A stretch of 13,708 nt of DNA. Origin: Candidatus Hodarchaeota archaeon. Its GTDB lineage: Archaea > Asgardarchaeota > Heimdallarchaeia > Hodarchaeales > YT1-057. Numbering within the stretch: the first letter of the stretch is position 1; each line of letters begins with the position of its first letter. The translations under genes and the position numbers were made by a program. The DNA lies in contig JAEOTI010000060.1 of the NCBI GenBank assembly GCA_016839955.1, forward strand, positions 1 to 13,708, read 5' to 3'. The notes under the pieces were generated by a model. It was given only the letters and a program-made list of their open reading frames with translations, had not been told where the DNA came from and searched no databases. Of this stretch, positions 1-6,190 are shown piece by piece.

Positions 1-854
1 AGTTCAAGAGAGGAAAATTTTCTTAAATCTGCATTATTGAATAGAGCAGTTAATAGCGGATGATTCAGATGAGATATCAGTTCTTTTGTTATTTCTGATG
101 CAGCTAATAGGATTATTCGATTTTTTGCAAAATAATTTATGATTATTTCAGGAATAAGCCCCTCTATAGCGAAATCTTCTGATAAAACAGGTAATTGAAC
201 GATATTATTAATATCAGAGTCAAGGTCATAATCGCTGATTAGAATAATCTCTTCATAATCCTCAGAAAGGCGGGAGAGCTCATGAGGGTTTTCGAGTAAA
301 ATGACCTCACAGATTTGTCCGATTTCACTTTCGACAAGTAAATTATAGGGTTCATTTTCAGATACAAGAAATATTCGCGATCCAACATCGTAGGATTCTT
401 TAGCTCGCTTTAATGGTGAAATCTGACTCAATAATCCGTCTAGTCTTTTAGTTTTTTTAATTCCTAATTCAGCTAAAAGAGAGATACAATTCATAGTAAA
501 TTGTTGAAACGTCAGAATTGAATCAATCTGTTCAGTTGGAAGCGGAAAAAGGAGTTGTAATTTAGCAAACGAAAAACCAGTATTACCATGTTTAGATATT
601 TCTTTTTGAATCTCCAAATACATATTTCGAGAATCTTTCGTTGGTAAAAACGTTAAAGGATCGAGTTTTTTTTCCTGGCAATGACTTTGGCGAATTATTC
701 TTGCTGCTTGTCTTTCTGAGATTCCCTCTGTTGCTGATAGTGAGGAGAGATCAAATTCCCTAATAACTTGAATGACTTCGTCTTCTGAACCAAAGTGAGA
801 GATGAGTTTATCTGCTAACGATTGTCCTACACCCTTAATTTCTGTTAGCCGCAC
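1..854 (-). CDS. HhH-domain protein, probably archaeal MutS-related ATPase (partial, C-terminus missing)
   Basis: Translating the complement from a GTG at 854-852 gives 284 uninterrupted codons to the window edge, so the 3' part is missing. The protein begins MRLTEIKGVGQSLADKLI, a classic helix-hairpin-helix, followed by a second HhH-like unit around residues 35-54 (LSATEGISERQAARII). Tandem HhH at the N-terminus, then a few hundred helical and mixed residues with no motif I can name, fits archaeal MutS-related proteins, which carry N-terminal HhH and a C-terminal MutS-type ATPase. The ATPase would lie outside the window and is not seen, so the family call is inference; another HhH DNA-binding protein is possible. 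GTG is the only start after an in-frame TAG six codons upstream, and a GGTGAT Shine-Dalgarno-like sequence sits just before it. It lies 70 bp downstream of the SNM1-like nuclease on the same strand. Confidence 0.6.
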   Translation of the reverse strand, partial: MRLTEIKGVGQSLADKLISHFGSEDEVIQVIREFDLSSLSATEGISERQAARIIRQSHCQEKKLDPLTFLPTKDSRNMYLEIQKEISKHGNTGFSFAKLQLLFPLPTEQIDSILTFQQFTMNCISLLAELGIKKTKRLDGLLSQISPLKRAKESYDVGSRIFLVSENEPYNLLVESEIGQICEVILLENPHELSRLSEDYEEIILISDYDLDSDINNIVQLPVLSEDFAIEGLIPEIIINYFAKNRIILLAASEITKELISHLNHPLLTALFNNADLRKFSSLE

Positions 855-890
855 TCTATCACCAAGGTTCTACATATATATGATTGAAAG

Positions 891-900
891 ATTATAAATA
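891..900 (-). promoter_or_regulatory. Possible TATA box for the HhH/MutS-like gene
   Basis: The minus strand reads TATTTATAAT here, about 37-46 bases before the GTG start at 854. A start site some 25 bases downstream would leave a short leader. This suggests the HhH gene can be transcribed separately from the SNM1-like gene. It is based on base composition and spacing only. Confidence 0.35.
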
Positions 901-924
901 CAAAGAATTATCAAACTTGTTTTC

Positions 925-1818
925 TTAAATTAACTCTATTTCTCGTTTAGCCTTTAACGCAGCTCGATATTTTTTGAGTTGGAAATAATCATTATGCTCT
1001 GAATATGGTATATATGACACCTTAGGACTACTCTGCTTTAGACACGCCCATCCTGTAGCAATTATTTTATGAAAATCATTCGCTTTTGATAAAATTCCAT
1101 ATCTGGGAAGCTTTTTTTGATCCTTTAATGCATCCATTGGAACTACTGAGATCCAAGAATCTTCTTTTTTATCTGTCCAAAAAGAATCTAACCCTATTGA
1201 ACGATAGATTTTTTGTTGGAGAGGGTTAGCTAAATACACTTTCTTTTGAAGAGCCTGAGAAAGAGTAGTAAATAATCGTTCTTTCCCAATCAAATAAGAC
1301 CCTAAAAGTAATTCAGAGCCTTTTTTCTCAATGTCAATCGCGATTTTAACTGTTTCCGTAATAGCAGAGGCCTGAGTGGGAAATCGGAATGATCTATTGT
1401 CAAAAGTGGTATCAATATAACATAAGTCAGGTTCAGAAAATGAGTAAACTGCTTTTAAAATTTCATTGTTGAGTCTAAAATCCCCAGTTGCCACTATTCT
1501 TTCATTATCAAAGTTAAAATGAAACATTACACTACCAATGCAATGGTTGGCATCAACGACGGAAACTCGCAGTCCATCAAAGGTAATATCTTCACCAGGA
1601 CGGACAATAATGCAATTATCTTGAGGAACATCGTCAAGAAGTTCAATTATTTTTGAAGTCTGTTCCGTACAAACGATTTCGGCATCTTTTTCCTTTCTTA
1701 CATATTCTTTCAAGCCTTGTGTGTGGTCCCTGTGTCCATGGGTGAGAAACGCAATGTTGCTTGTTTTCTGTTGTGATCTACTAAAATCATCAACTCTCCA
1801 ACTTCTTATTATCGTCAA
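925..1818 (-). CDS. SNM1/Pso2/Artemis-family beta-CASP metallo-beta-lactamase nuclease
   Basis: A 297-residue protein with the full motif set of the SNM1 (DCLRE1) nucleases. The metal site THGHRDH covers residues 26-32 (H27, H29, D31, H32), DANHCIGSVMF starts at 89 (H92), TGDF is at 111-114 (D113), and YIDTTF holds D136. The beta-CASP segment includes GSYLIGKERLF (173-183), ATGW (254-257) and IPYSEHNDY (270-278, H275). DANHC-G-VMF and PYSEH are characteristic of the eukaryotic DNA cross-link repair and end-processing nucleases rather than of CPSF/KH-type archaeal beta-CASP RNases. The protein is about as long as the minimal catalytic core, without the long extensions of Artemis or SNM1A. Expected activity is metal-dependent 5'-to-3' DNA exonuclease or hairpin opening; this is inferred from the family. 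The start is TTG; no Shine-Dalgarno is obvious. It precedes the HhH/MutS-like gene, suggesting a repair unit. Confidence 0.88.
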   Translation of the reverse strand: MTIIRSWRVDDFSRSQQKTSNIAFLTHGHRDHTQGLKEYVRKEKDAEIVCTEQTSKIIELLDDVPQDNCIIVRPGEDITFDGLRVSVVDANHCIGSVMFHFNFDNERIVATGDFRLNNEILKAVYSFSEPDLCYIDTTFDNRSFRFPTQASAITETVKIAIDIEKKGSELLLGSYLIGKERLFTTLSQALQKKVYLANPLQQKIYRSIGLDSFWTDKKEDSWISVVPMDALKDQKKLPRYGILSKANDFHKIIATGWACLKQSSPKVSYIPYSEHNDYFQLKKYRAALKAKREIELI

Positions 1819-2136
1819 TCTAAGACAAGCCTCAATTGCGGATTACTATTGACAAAAAGGTAATAATTTTACAAAGATGTTATTCACAAATATTTTCTGT
1901 CGGCTCTAACTTAGAAATGTGAGTAAAAAAAGGTGACTTTTGTATTTATGTTAAATTACACTTTCATTTGTTGTTGAATCCCATCTTGTTGGATTTCCAA
2001 GGGGAATCGTTTAAGAACCTGTATCTCAAAAGTAAGGACGTGAAGTAAGGAACAACTTAAGCTAATAATTTAAGAGCTATAAAATAGTCTGTTAAATGAT
2101 GAATTGATTTTTTAGCTTAGAATTTTCAAGAAGATA
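1819..2136. other. Gene-poor AT-rich spacer
   Basis: I see no plausible coding frame or structured RNA between the SNM1-like start and the promoter region of the 5S-like RNA. It probably holds the promoter of the SNM1-like gene (reading left) but I could not fix a convincing TATA box. Confidence 0.5.
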
Positions 2137-2146
2137 ATTATTAATA
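2137..2146 (+). promoter_or_regulatory. Possible TATA box of the permuted 5S gene
   Basis: ATTATTAATA lies about 34-43 bases before the base of the processing stem at 2180. An archaeal start site about 25 bases downstream would fall near 2166-2172, just ahead of the stem. Weak evidence: the whole region is AT-rich. Confidence 0.3.
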
Positions 2147-2179
2147 AGCTATGTAGAAAGAGTTTTATTGTCCAATAAG

Positions 2180-2197
2180 AGCGGCACTTGCCGAATA
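2180..2197 (+). other. 5' arm of bulge-helix-bulge processing site on permuted 5S
   Basis: Bases 2180-2190 pair with 2320-2330 (11 bp, one G-U). Bases 2191-2194 (CCGA) pair with 2313-2316 (TCGG), and 2195-2197 (ATA) form the bulge on this strand. The archaeal splicing endonuclease normally cuts between bulge bases 2 and 3, here between 2196 and 2197. CCGA copies the helix III strand 2296-2299, so the precursor and mature pairings are alternatives. Confidence 0.72.
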
Positions 2198-2318
2198 GTT
2201 AAGCTTACTAACGTTTCTGTCGCGTACTGTTCTGCGAGAGCGAACGGGAAAGCAGGAAAGCTGGGTTTTGCCCGGTCAAAGTAGTAAGGTTCCACCCGAT
2301 CTCGTTCCGATCTCGGAT
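2197..2318 (+). rRNA. 5S rRNA, circularly permuted
   Basis: All 5S elements are present on the plus strand in rotated order. First comes AGTTAAGC (2197-2204), the end of helix III leading into helix II 3'. Helix II pairs 2204-2209 with 2283-2288 (CTTACT/AGTAAG), then a bulged A2210, then 2211-2212 with 2281-2282; the bulged A is a 5S hallmark. Helix V/loop E includes GTACTG (2224-2229) and CGGGAA (2245-2250). Helix IV pairs 2229-2235 with 2240-2245, capped by a GAGA tetraloop. Helix I strands 2260-2265 and 2271-2276 are joined by TTTTG instead of being free ends. TCAAAG (2276-2281) is loop A. Helix III CCGA/TCGG (2296-2299/2313-2316) encloses a 13-nt loop C. Re-rotated, the order matches archaeal 5S exactly. 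The region is clearly richer in G+C than its surroundings. Predicted mature circle: 122 nt. Confidence 0.88.
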
Positions 2319-2330
2319 ACAAGTGCCGTT
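2313..2330 (+). other. 3' arm of bulge-helix-bulge processing site on permuted 5S
   Basis: TCGG (2313-2316) forms the 4-bp central helix with 2191-2194. ATA (2317-2319) is the second 3-nt bulge, with the predicted cut between 2318 and 2319, and 2320-2330 closes the long stem with 2180-2190. The helix beyond the first bulge is weak (only G2198-C2312 is clear), so it would be a relaxed form of the motif. Confidence 0.72.
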
Positions 2331-2345
2331 GCTTCCTTTCATCCT
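2331..2345 (+). terminator. Possible pyrimidine-rich terminator of the 5S gene
   Basis: GCTTCCTTTCATCCT directly follows the processing stem. Archaeal RNA genes often end in T-rich tracts without a hairpin. This tract is mixed C/T, so the call is weak. Confidence 0.25.
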
Positions 2346-2519
2346 AAATAATCATATTACTTTCCCATTTTCGTTGTTACAAAATTATTATTAAACTCTT
2401 TATAACAACGAGATTCTCCATCAGGTTGGTCAAGAAACTAAGATAAATTAACCTTTTTGTTGAAAACCAACCGCTTTTAAAACAACTTAATACTTCTTAA
2501 TATCCAGAAGGAATTATTC

Positions 2520-4841
2520 ATGGGTCTTGGTGAGCTGGAAATCGCAGGTACGGTTGTAAAAGGACAATTTGCAGCATTTATAATAGCCACCTTTTGTCTT
2601 TTAGTGTTTTTAAGTGAAATTCAGAAATATTTCAAGTATAAAACTCGGGGTGATGCACTCGAACTTTCAGGAATAGCAATTGTTTTCTTTGGGGCTCTTG
2701 GACTATCAGAAGACTTTTTATTAGCTATTCTGATTTCTCTTTTCGTTATGATGTGTTTAGGAACATGGGAAGTCCGAGAAAATACAATTTGGTTACGCTT
2801 GATGTCTTCATTTACAATAACGTATGGTTTCATTCTCATAATGTATTTATCAAGTTTAATATTTGAAGATGAAAAAATCTTTGGAATTGGTTGGAATTTA
2901 TCTTTATGGGTTCTGTTAATTTCGTCTTTCCTCTTCTTTGGACGAAGATTTATTTTAGTCTCTAGGTTCTTATCACCTGCCTATGTTTATCTTTTTATGT
3001 ATGGACTTGCATATTTAGCCCTATTACAGGCAGGATTAGATTGGGAATTTCGATATCTTCTACTTTTTATTATTAACATGTTTATCTATTTGATATCGGG
3101 TCCAATCCTCAGAATTCTATTCGGAATAAAAACATTAGAAGATGAACGAGTAACTAAAATTTTGGAACAAGTTCAAAAGGATATTAAAACGCCTATAAAA
3201 CATATAGGAATAGTTAATGCTCCAATCTTGAACGCTTTTGCGTATGGTGCATGGTTTGACCAACGAATTGCTTTCATTGCAAGTGACATTTCAAAATATT
3301 CTGATGAAGAAATTGCAGGAATTGCAGCTCACGAATTAGCTCATTTAAAAGGAAAACACACACTTTTACTTCTTGTTGTGAGTTTTGTGGACTTAGCATT
3401 TCGTTTTCTTACCGATATTCCAGCTTCTTATTATGATTACGCCTTTAGAGAACAATCTCTCGGTTTCGTACAATATTATTTCATTAATTTCGCTTTAGGA
3501 ATCATTGCATTACTTTTTGTTAGAATTCTTGAAGGAAATGCAGATTTAAGAGCAAATAAGGCAGGTTATGGCCCTCAACTTGCAGCTTCACTATATAGAT
3601 TGGAAGGATATTACCGTGGTGTAGCTGGGGATTTAGGGCTAAGTACTCAACTTCTAACTGGCAAGGAACGTTCTGAATTTGAAGAAAACCGTTTTATGGG
3701 AGATGCAGCATTAGATTTGCATCAGGTGCTTATAGATGCTCCAAGATATCGTCTGATATTTAATATTATAATGAGTCATCCTCTCTCTGCATTCCGAATC
3801 GCAGCCATTCTGGATCAGAAGATTTCACCCTTGAAAGGTGCAGTTTTACCTTGGTTACTATTAATTCCAAAAGTTAGAGGTCGCTTATTAAAGCAACTAA
3901 GATCTAATGAGAAAGGATTCTCCACTTTACTAACAGAGAAATATCTGAAAGGACGAGATTCTATTACTACATACACAAACCTAACTCCTGAAGTTCATTG
4001 GTACAACAAGTGGAAAGGTAAAACAATATATTATAGACCTCGAAATAGTAAAGGAAGTTTTAATTTTGGTACACTTGAAGAAGTTGTTTCTGGTGAACTT
4101 ATTACCGACCCAATTAATTTCAGTCTTAAAACTACTGAAACATCAGATACAAAGGTAATCTCTGTTACTCATAATGAATTCTACTTCCTTAGCCTAGGAT
4201 CTGAGTATTTTCTTAAAGATGGAAAGAAAGTTGTCTTGAAAGATTTTCTTGTCACCAAAAAGGGAAAACTTAGGTTTCACTATGAATCTATGGGTAAGGA
4301 TATTCATAAAAAATATCTTGGTATTAATATTGAGGACCTTCCGAGAAATGGAGAAAAACTACTTCTATTTTCCCGAGGAGTAATTGAACTCGCAACAATC
4401 AAAACGTTTGATTGCAATAATGGATTTAAGACTGGAAAAATCGAACTTGAAAGCAATAATAATGACAAAAATGTATTCAATGGGAGAGATTTTATAGTAA
4501 GCAGACCTTTAAACTATATAATAATTTCAGGACGAAAAAAATGGAACCAACAAAAAGAAATATTTGATTGGCTTTGTCGTGAGGAAATTCCACTAACTCT
4601 GTTTGATAAAGATGATCTAGAAATCGGTCGTCATTGCTACGTGCATAATTTGGATGATCAATTTCTAGAATTACAAGTTTTAGGTAATAATAAAGTTCAG
4701 AGGCTTAATTCTGAACGCATAGATGCAATAATCCCTCGAACACCTATTTTTCTGTTTTATATACGGCAAGAATTAGGATTTGGTACAAGGATTGGGATGA
4801 GATTAGCAAATCGCGGAATCAAACCACAATTTATTCTCTAA
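2520..4841 (+). CDS. M48 (HtpX/Ste24-like) membrane metalloprotease with long C-terminal extension
   Basis: A 773-residue protein. Residues 1-200 contain about six hydrophobic membrane segments (for example 15-32, 50-80, 95-113, 125-140, 152-170, 178-200). The zinc site is HELAH at 271-275 within EEIAGIAAHELAHLKGKH. The third ligand is probably E338 in RILEGNADLRANKAG, equivalent to the E-x-x-A-D motif of HtpX. SHPLSAFRIAAI (419-430) matches the conserved HP-x-x-x-R-I segment near the end of M48 domains. Two further membrane segments lie at 280-297 and 320-336. HtpX-type proteases are about 300 residues; this one has an extra N-terminal membrane region and some 320 C-terminal residues with no domain I recognise, predicted soluble. 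The likely role is membrane protein quality control or processing. ATG start; AAGGA lies nine bases upstream. Convergent with the profilin gene, 34 bp apart. Confidence 0.82.
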   Translation: MGLGELEIAGTVVKGQFAAFIIATFCLLVFLSEIQKYFKYKTRGDALELSGIAIVFFGALGLSEDFLLAILISLFVMMCLGTWEVRENTIWLRLMSSFTITYGFILIMYLSSLIFEDEKIFGIGWNLSLWVLLISSFLFFGRRFILVSRFLSPAYVYLFMYGLAYLALLQAGLDWEFRYLLLFIINMFIYLISGPILRILFGIKTLEDERVTKILEQVQKDIKTPIKHIGIVNAPILNAFAYGAWFDQRIAFIASDISKYSDEEIAGIAAHELAHLKGKHTLLLLVVSFVDLAFRFLTDIPASYYDYAFREQSLGFVQYYFINFALGIIALLFVRILEGNADLRANKAGYGPQLAASLYRLEGYYRGVAGDLGLSTQLLTGKERSEFEENRFMGDAALDLHQVLIDAPRYRLIFNIIMSHPLSAFRIAAILDQKISPLKGAVLPWLLLIPKVRGRLLKQLRSNEKGFSTLLTEKYLKGRDSITTYTNLTPEVHWYNKWKGKTIYYRPRNSKGSFNFGTLEEVVSGELITDPINFSLKTTETSDTKVISVTHNEFYFLSLGSEYFLKDGKKVVLKDFLVTKKGKLRFHYESMGKDIHKKYLGINIEDLPRNGEKLLLFSRGVIELATIKTFDCNNGFKTGKIELESNNNDKNVFNGRDFIVSRPLNYIIISGRKKWNQQKEIFDWLCREEIPLTLFDKDDLEIGRHCYVHNLDDQFLELQVLGNNKVQRLNSERIDAIIPRTPIFLFYIRQELGFGTRIGMRLANRGIKPQFIL

Positions 4842-4875
4842 TCATGCTTAGAAATGAAAAAGGGGAGGATTTGGA

Positions 4876-5241
4876 TCAGCGGAAAACCGCTGCCATGCGT
4901 GAAACTTCTGTCTGAATATTAGTTGGAGGAATTTGGGTCTCGCCAGATGTCCAAGTTAGGAAGAAGTAACCATTTGGAGCTTGCTTCAATATGATTGTCC
5001 CTGCATTTTGAGGTATATTTTTTGCAACCAGTGTATCATCTGTTCGAGCTATAGCAGAAAATTTAGTTCCTGCGACCACATAGGAAGGTTGACTTTTTTG
5101 CCATTCACTGAGTAGAGTAGGACCATCAACTTGCCATTCTGGATTGTTAGTCCAGTAAATATTACCTTGAGCATCTAAGATAACACAAATATGGATAAAT
5201 CCTTGAGAGATTAGGTCTTGCATGACTTGATCGTAACTCAA
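4876..5241 (-). CDS. Profilin (Asgard type)
   Basis: A 121-residue protein with the profilin layout: an N-terminal helix (SYDQVMQDLISQGFIHICVI), a strand with GNIYWTN (26-32), a helix with the DG-x-x-L pattern (39-48), then VAGTKFSAIARTDDTLVAKN (56-75), matching the eukaryotic G-x-K-x-x-V-I-R segment and the following strands. A final strand pair (TIILKQAPNGYFFLTW) precedes the C-terminal helix that in profilins carries the poly-proline site. Profilins bind actin monomers and control filament growth; Asgard profilins have been shown to act on eukaryotic actin. No actin gene is visible here. It lacks the N-terminal extension of some Heimdall profilins and is near the short end of the family. 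The start is TTG (5241-5239), supported by GAGGAG six bases upstream; the next Met is codon 7. Confidence 0.85.
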   Translation of the reverse strand: MSYDQVMQDLISQGFIHICVILDAQGNIYWTNNPEWQVDGPTLLSEWQKSQPSYVVAGTKFSAIARTDDTLVAKNIPQNAGTIILKQAPNGYFFLTWTSGETQIPPTNIQTEVSRMAAVFR

Positions 5242-5247
5242 TTGTTT

Positions 5248-5253
5248 CTCCTC
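5248..5253 (-). promoter_or_regulatory. Ribosome binding site of the profilin gene
   Basis: The minus strand reads GAGGAG, with a six-base spacer to TTG at 5241. This decides the TTG start over the ATG six codons later. Confidence 0.6.
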
Positions 5254-5580
5254 TTCTTTTCATAAATGGTACAACTAGAAAGCTACTTAGGCACCTTACT
5301 TGAATCAATTCCTCTAAATACTTTTGAGTTTTGTTGGAAAGTTGTTTAGTAATAAGTCATAAGTATCATAAAAGGAGCCTTTTCAAGTGTTGTTACTACA
5401 AGACAATAATAACTATTGTCCTTTGTGGCGTTTTTAAAAAGAATCAAGTAAAGACTATGTGGTACAGGTTGTAATTTAGCATATTAGACGAAATATTCAA
5501 CTTTTATAGCAATAGAAATGGTAAGCCAAAAATACTTGTTAAAATAAATACCGAACTGACCGGATTAATGGGCTGAAGAT
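5254..5580. other. AT-rich spacer between divergent genes
   Basis: It should hold the profilin promoter on the minus strand and that of the Cys-rich orphan on the plus strand. A TATA-like stretch (minus strand AAAGTATTTAG, near 5315-5326) may serve profilin. The one clear structure is the inverted repeat at 5402-5420. No coding frame is convincing. Confidence 0.45.
5402..5420. repeat. Perfect 7-bp inverted repeat
   Basis: GACAATA (5402-5408) and TATTGTC (5414-5420) flank a 5-base spacer between the divergent profilin and Cys-rich orphan genes. It could be an operator for a dimeric regulator, or an RNA hairpin. A run of T follows about ten bases later. Confidence 0.45.
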
Positions 5581-5581
5581 C

Positions 5582-6040
5582 TTGCACTCTCAATTATCAC
5601 AAAGTCTAGATTGGAGTGAATTAGAAGAACTCGTTAAACGGTTGAAATATGCTCCCTGTCCATTTGCCCACGCCAATCGGATTACATGTAAGTTAGTTGA
5701 GGAGTGTTTTGCGAAGATTTTGAGTCTTAACATTGGAGACGATATGGCTGTATGTATTGCAGAAGAAATTCCCGCTGCGGATCTAGAAGTAATTCAAGAT
5801 GTTCTTAGAGGTATTATTCTTCAATCATGGCCTGAAGAACGTCTTGTTGGACCACTTCTGGAGATAAAACACTGTTTAGATGAACATGGTGATAATAATG
5901 AGAAGTGTAATCACCAAATGTTTGTATTCGCAGCAAGTACGTTGCCAAGTATTTTCGAGGAGAAGGGTACTTGTATAGAATGCTTATATTCTAACGCAGT
6001 TAGAGCTAAAAGTAAAAAACATTTAAAAAAAGACTTCTAA
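5582..6040 (+). CDS. Cys-rich protein of unknown function
   Basis: I do not recognise this 152-residue protein. It has eight cysteines (26, 36, 42, 58, 98, 109, 131, 134) and nearby histidines (30, 97, 101, 111). The pairs C26/C36 and C131-x2-C134, together with C98 and C109, could form a zinc or iron-sulfur site, but the spacing fits no standard zinc ribbon or ferredoxin. The middle (50-95) is helical and acidic; the C-terminus is lysine-rich. There is no signal peptide or membrane segment, so it is probably cytoplasmic. The start is TTG with only a weak upstream purine stretch, so the true start could be a little later. It lies 150 bp upstream of the deacylase gene on the same strand, too far for clear coupling. 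Confidence 0.55.
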   Translation: MHSQLSQSLDWSELEELVKRLKYAPCPFAHANRITCKLVEECFAKILSLNIGDDMAVCIAEEIPAADLEVIQDVLRGIILQSWPEERLVGPLLEIKHCLDEHGDNNEKCNHQMFVFAASTLPSIFEEKGTCIECLYSNAVRAKSKKHLKKDF

Positions 6041-6190
6041 AGAATGAGTTTTGCCCTATCTGAATTTGTTTCTGGTTAAGGTTTGCACTCAATTGTTTAT
6101 AGCGAATTTACACTTCTTTTTTCAAAGATTTACTAAAATCAATTTCCAAATCCACATAAAAAATTAGATTAACGAGTTTCTGATTTATAG

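Noticed and set aside
2096..2130. C/D box sRNA candidate starting ATGATGA
   Set aside because: A C-box-like sequence is present but no CUGA D box or internal C'/D' pair follows.
2170..2340. Linear, canonical 5S rRNA, or RNase P or SRP RNA
   Set aside because: Read in normal order, loop C is not followed by helix V/IV, so a linear 5S does not fit. RNase P conserved regions (GAGGAAAGUCC, ACAGA..GGCUUA) and the SRP helix 8 motif are absent on both strands. Only a rotated 5S explains all helices.
2621..2839. Minus-strand open frame inside the M48 gene
   Set aside because: It lies wholly within a well-supported membrane domain on the other strand and has no recognisable features.
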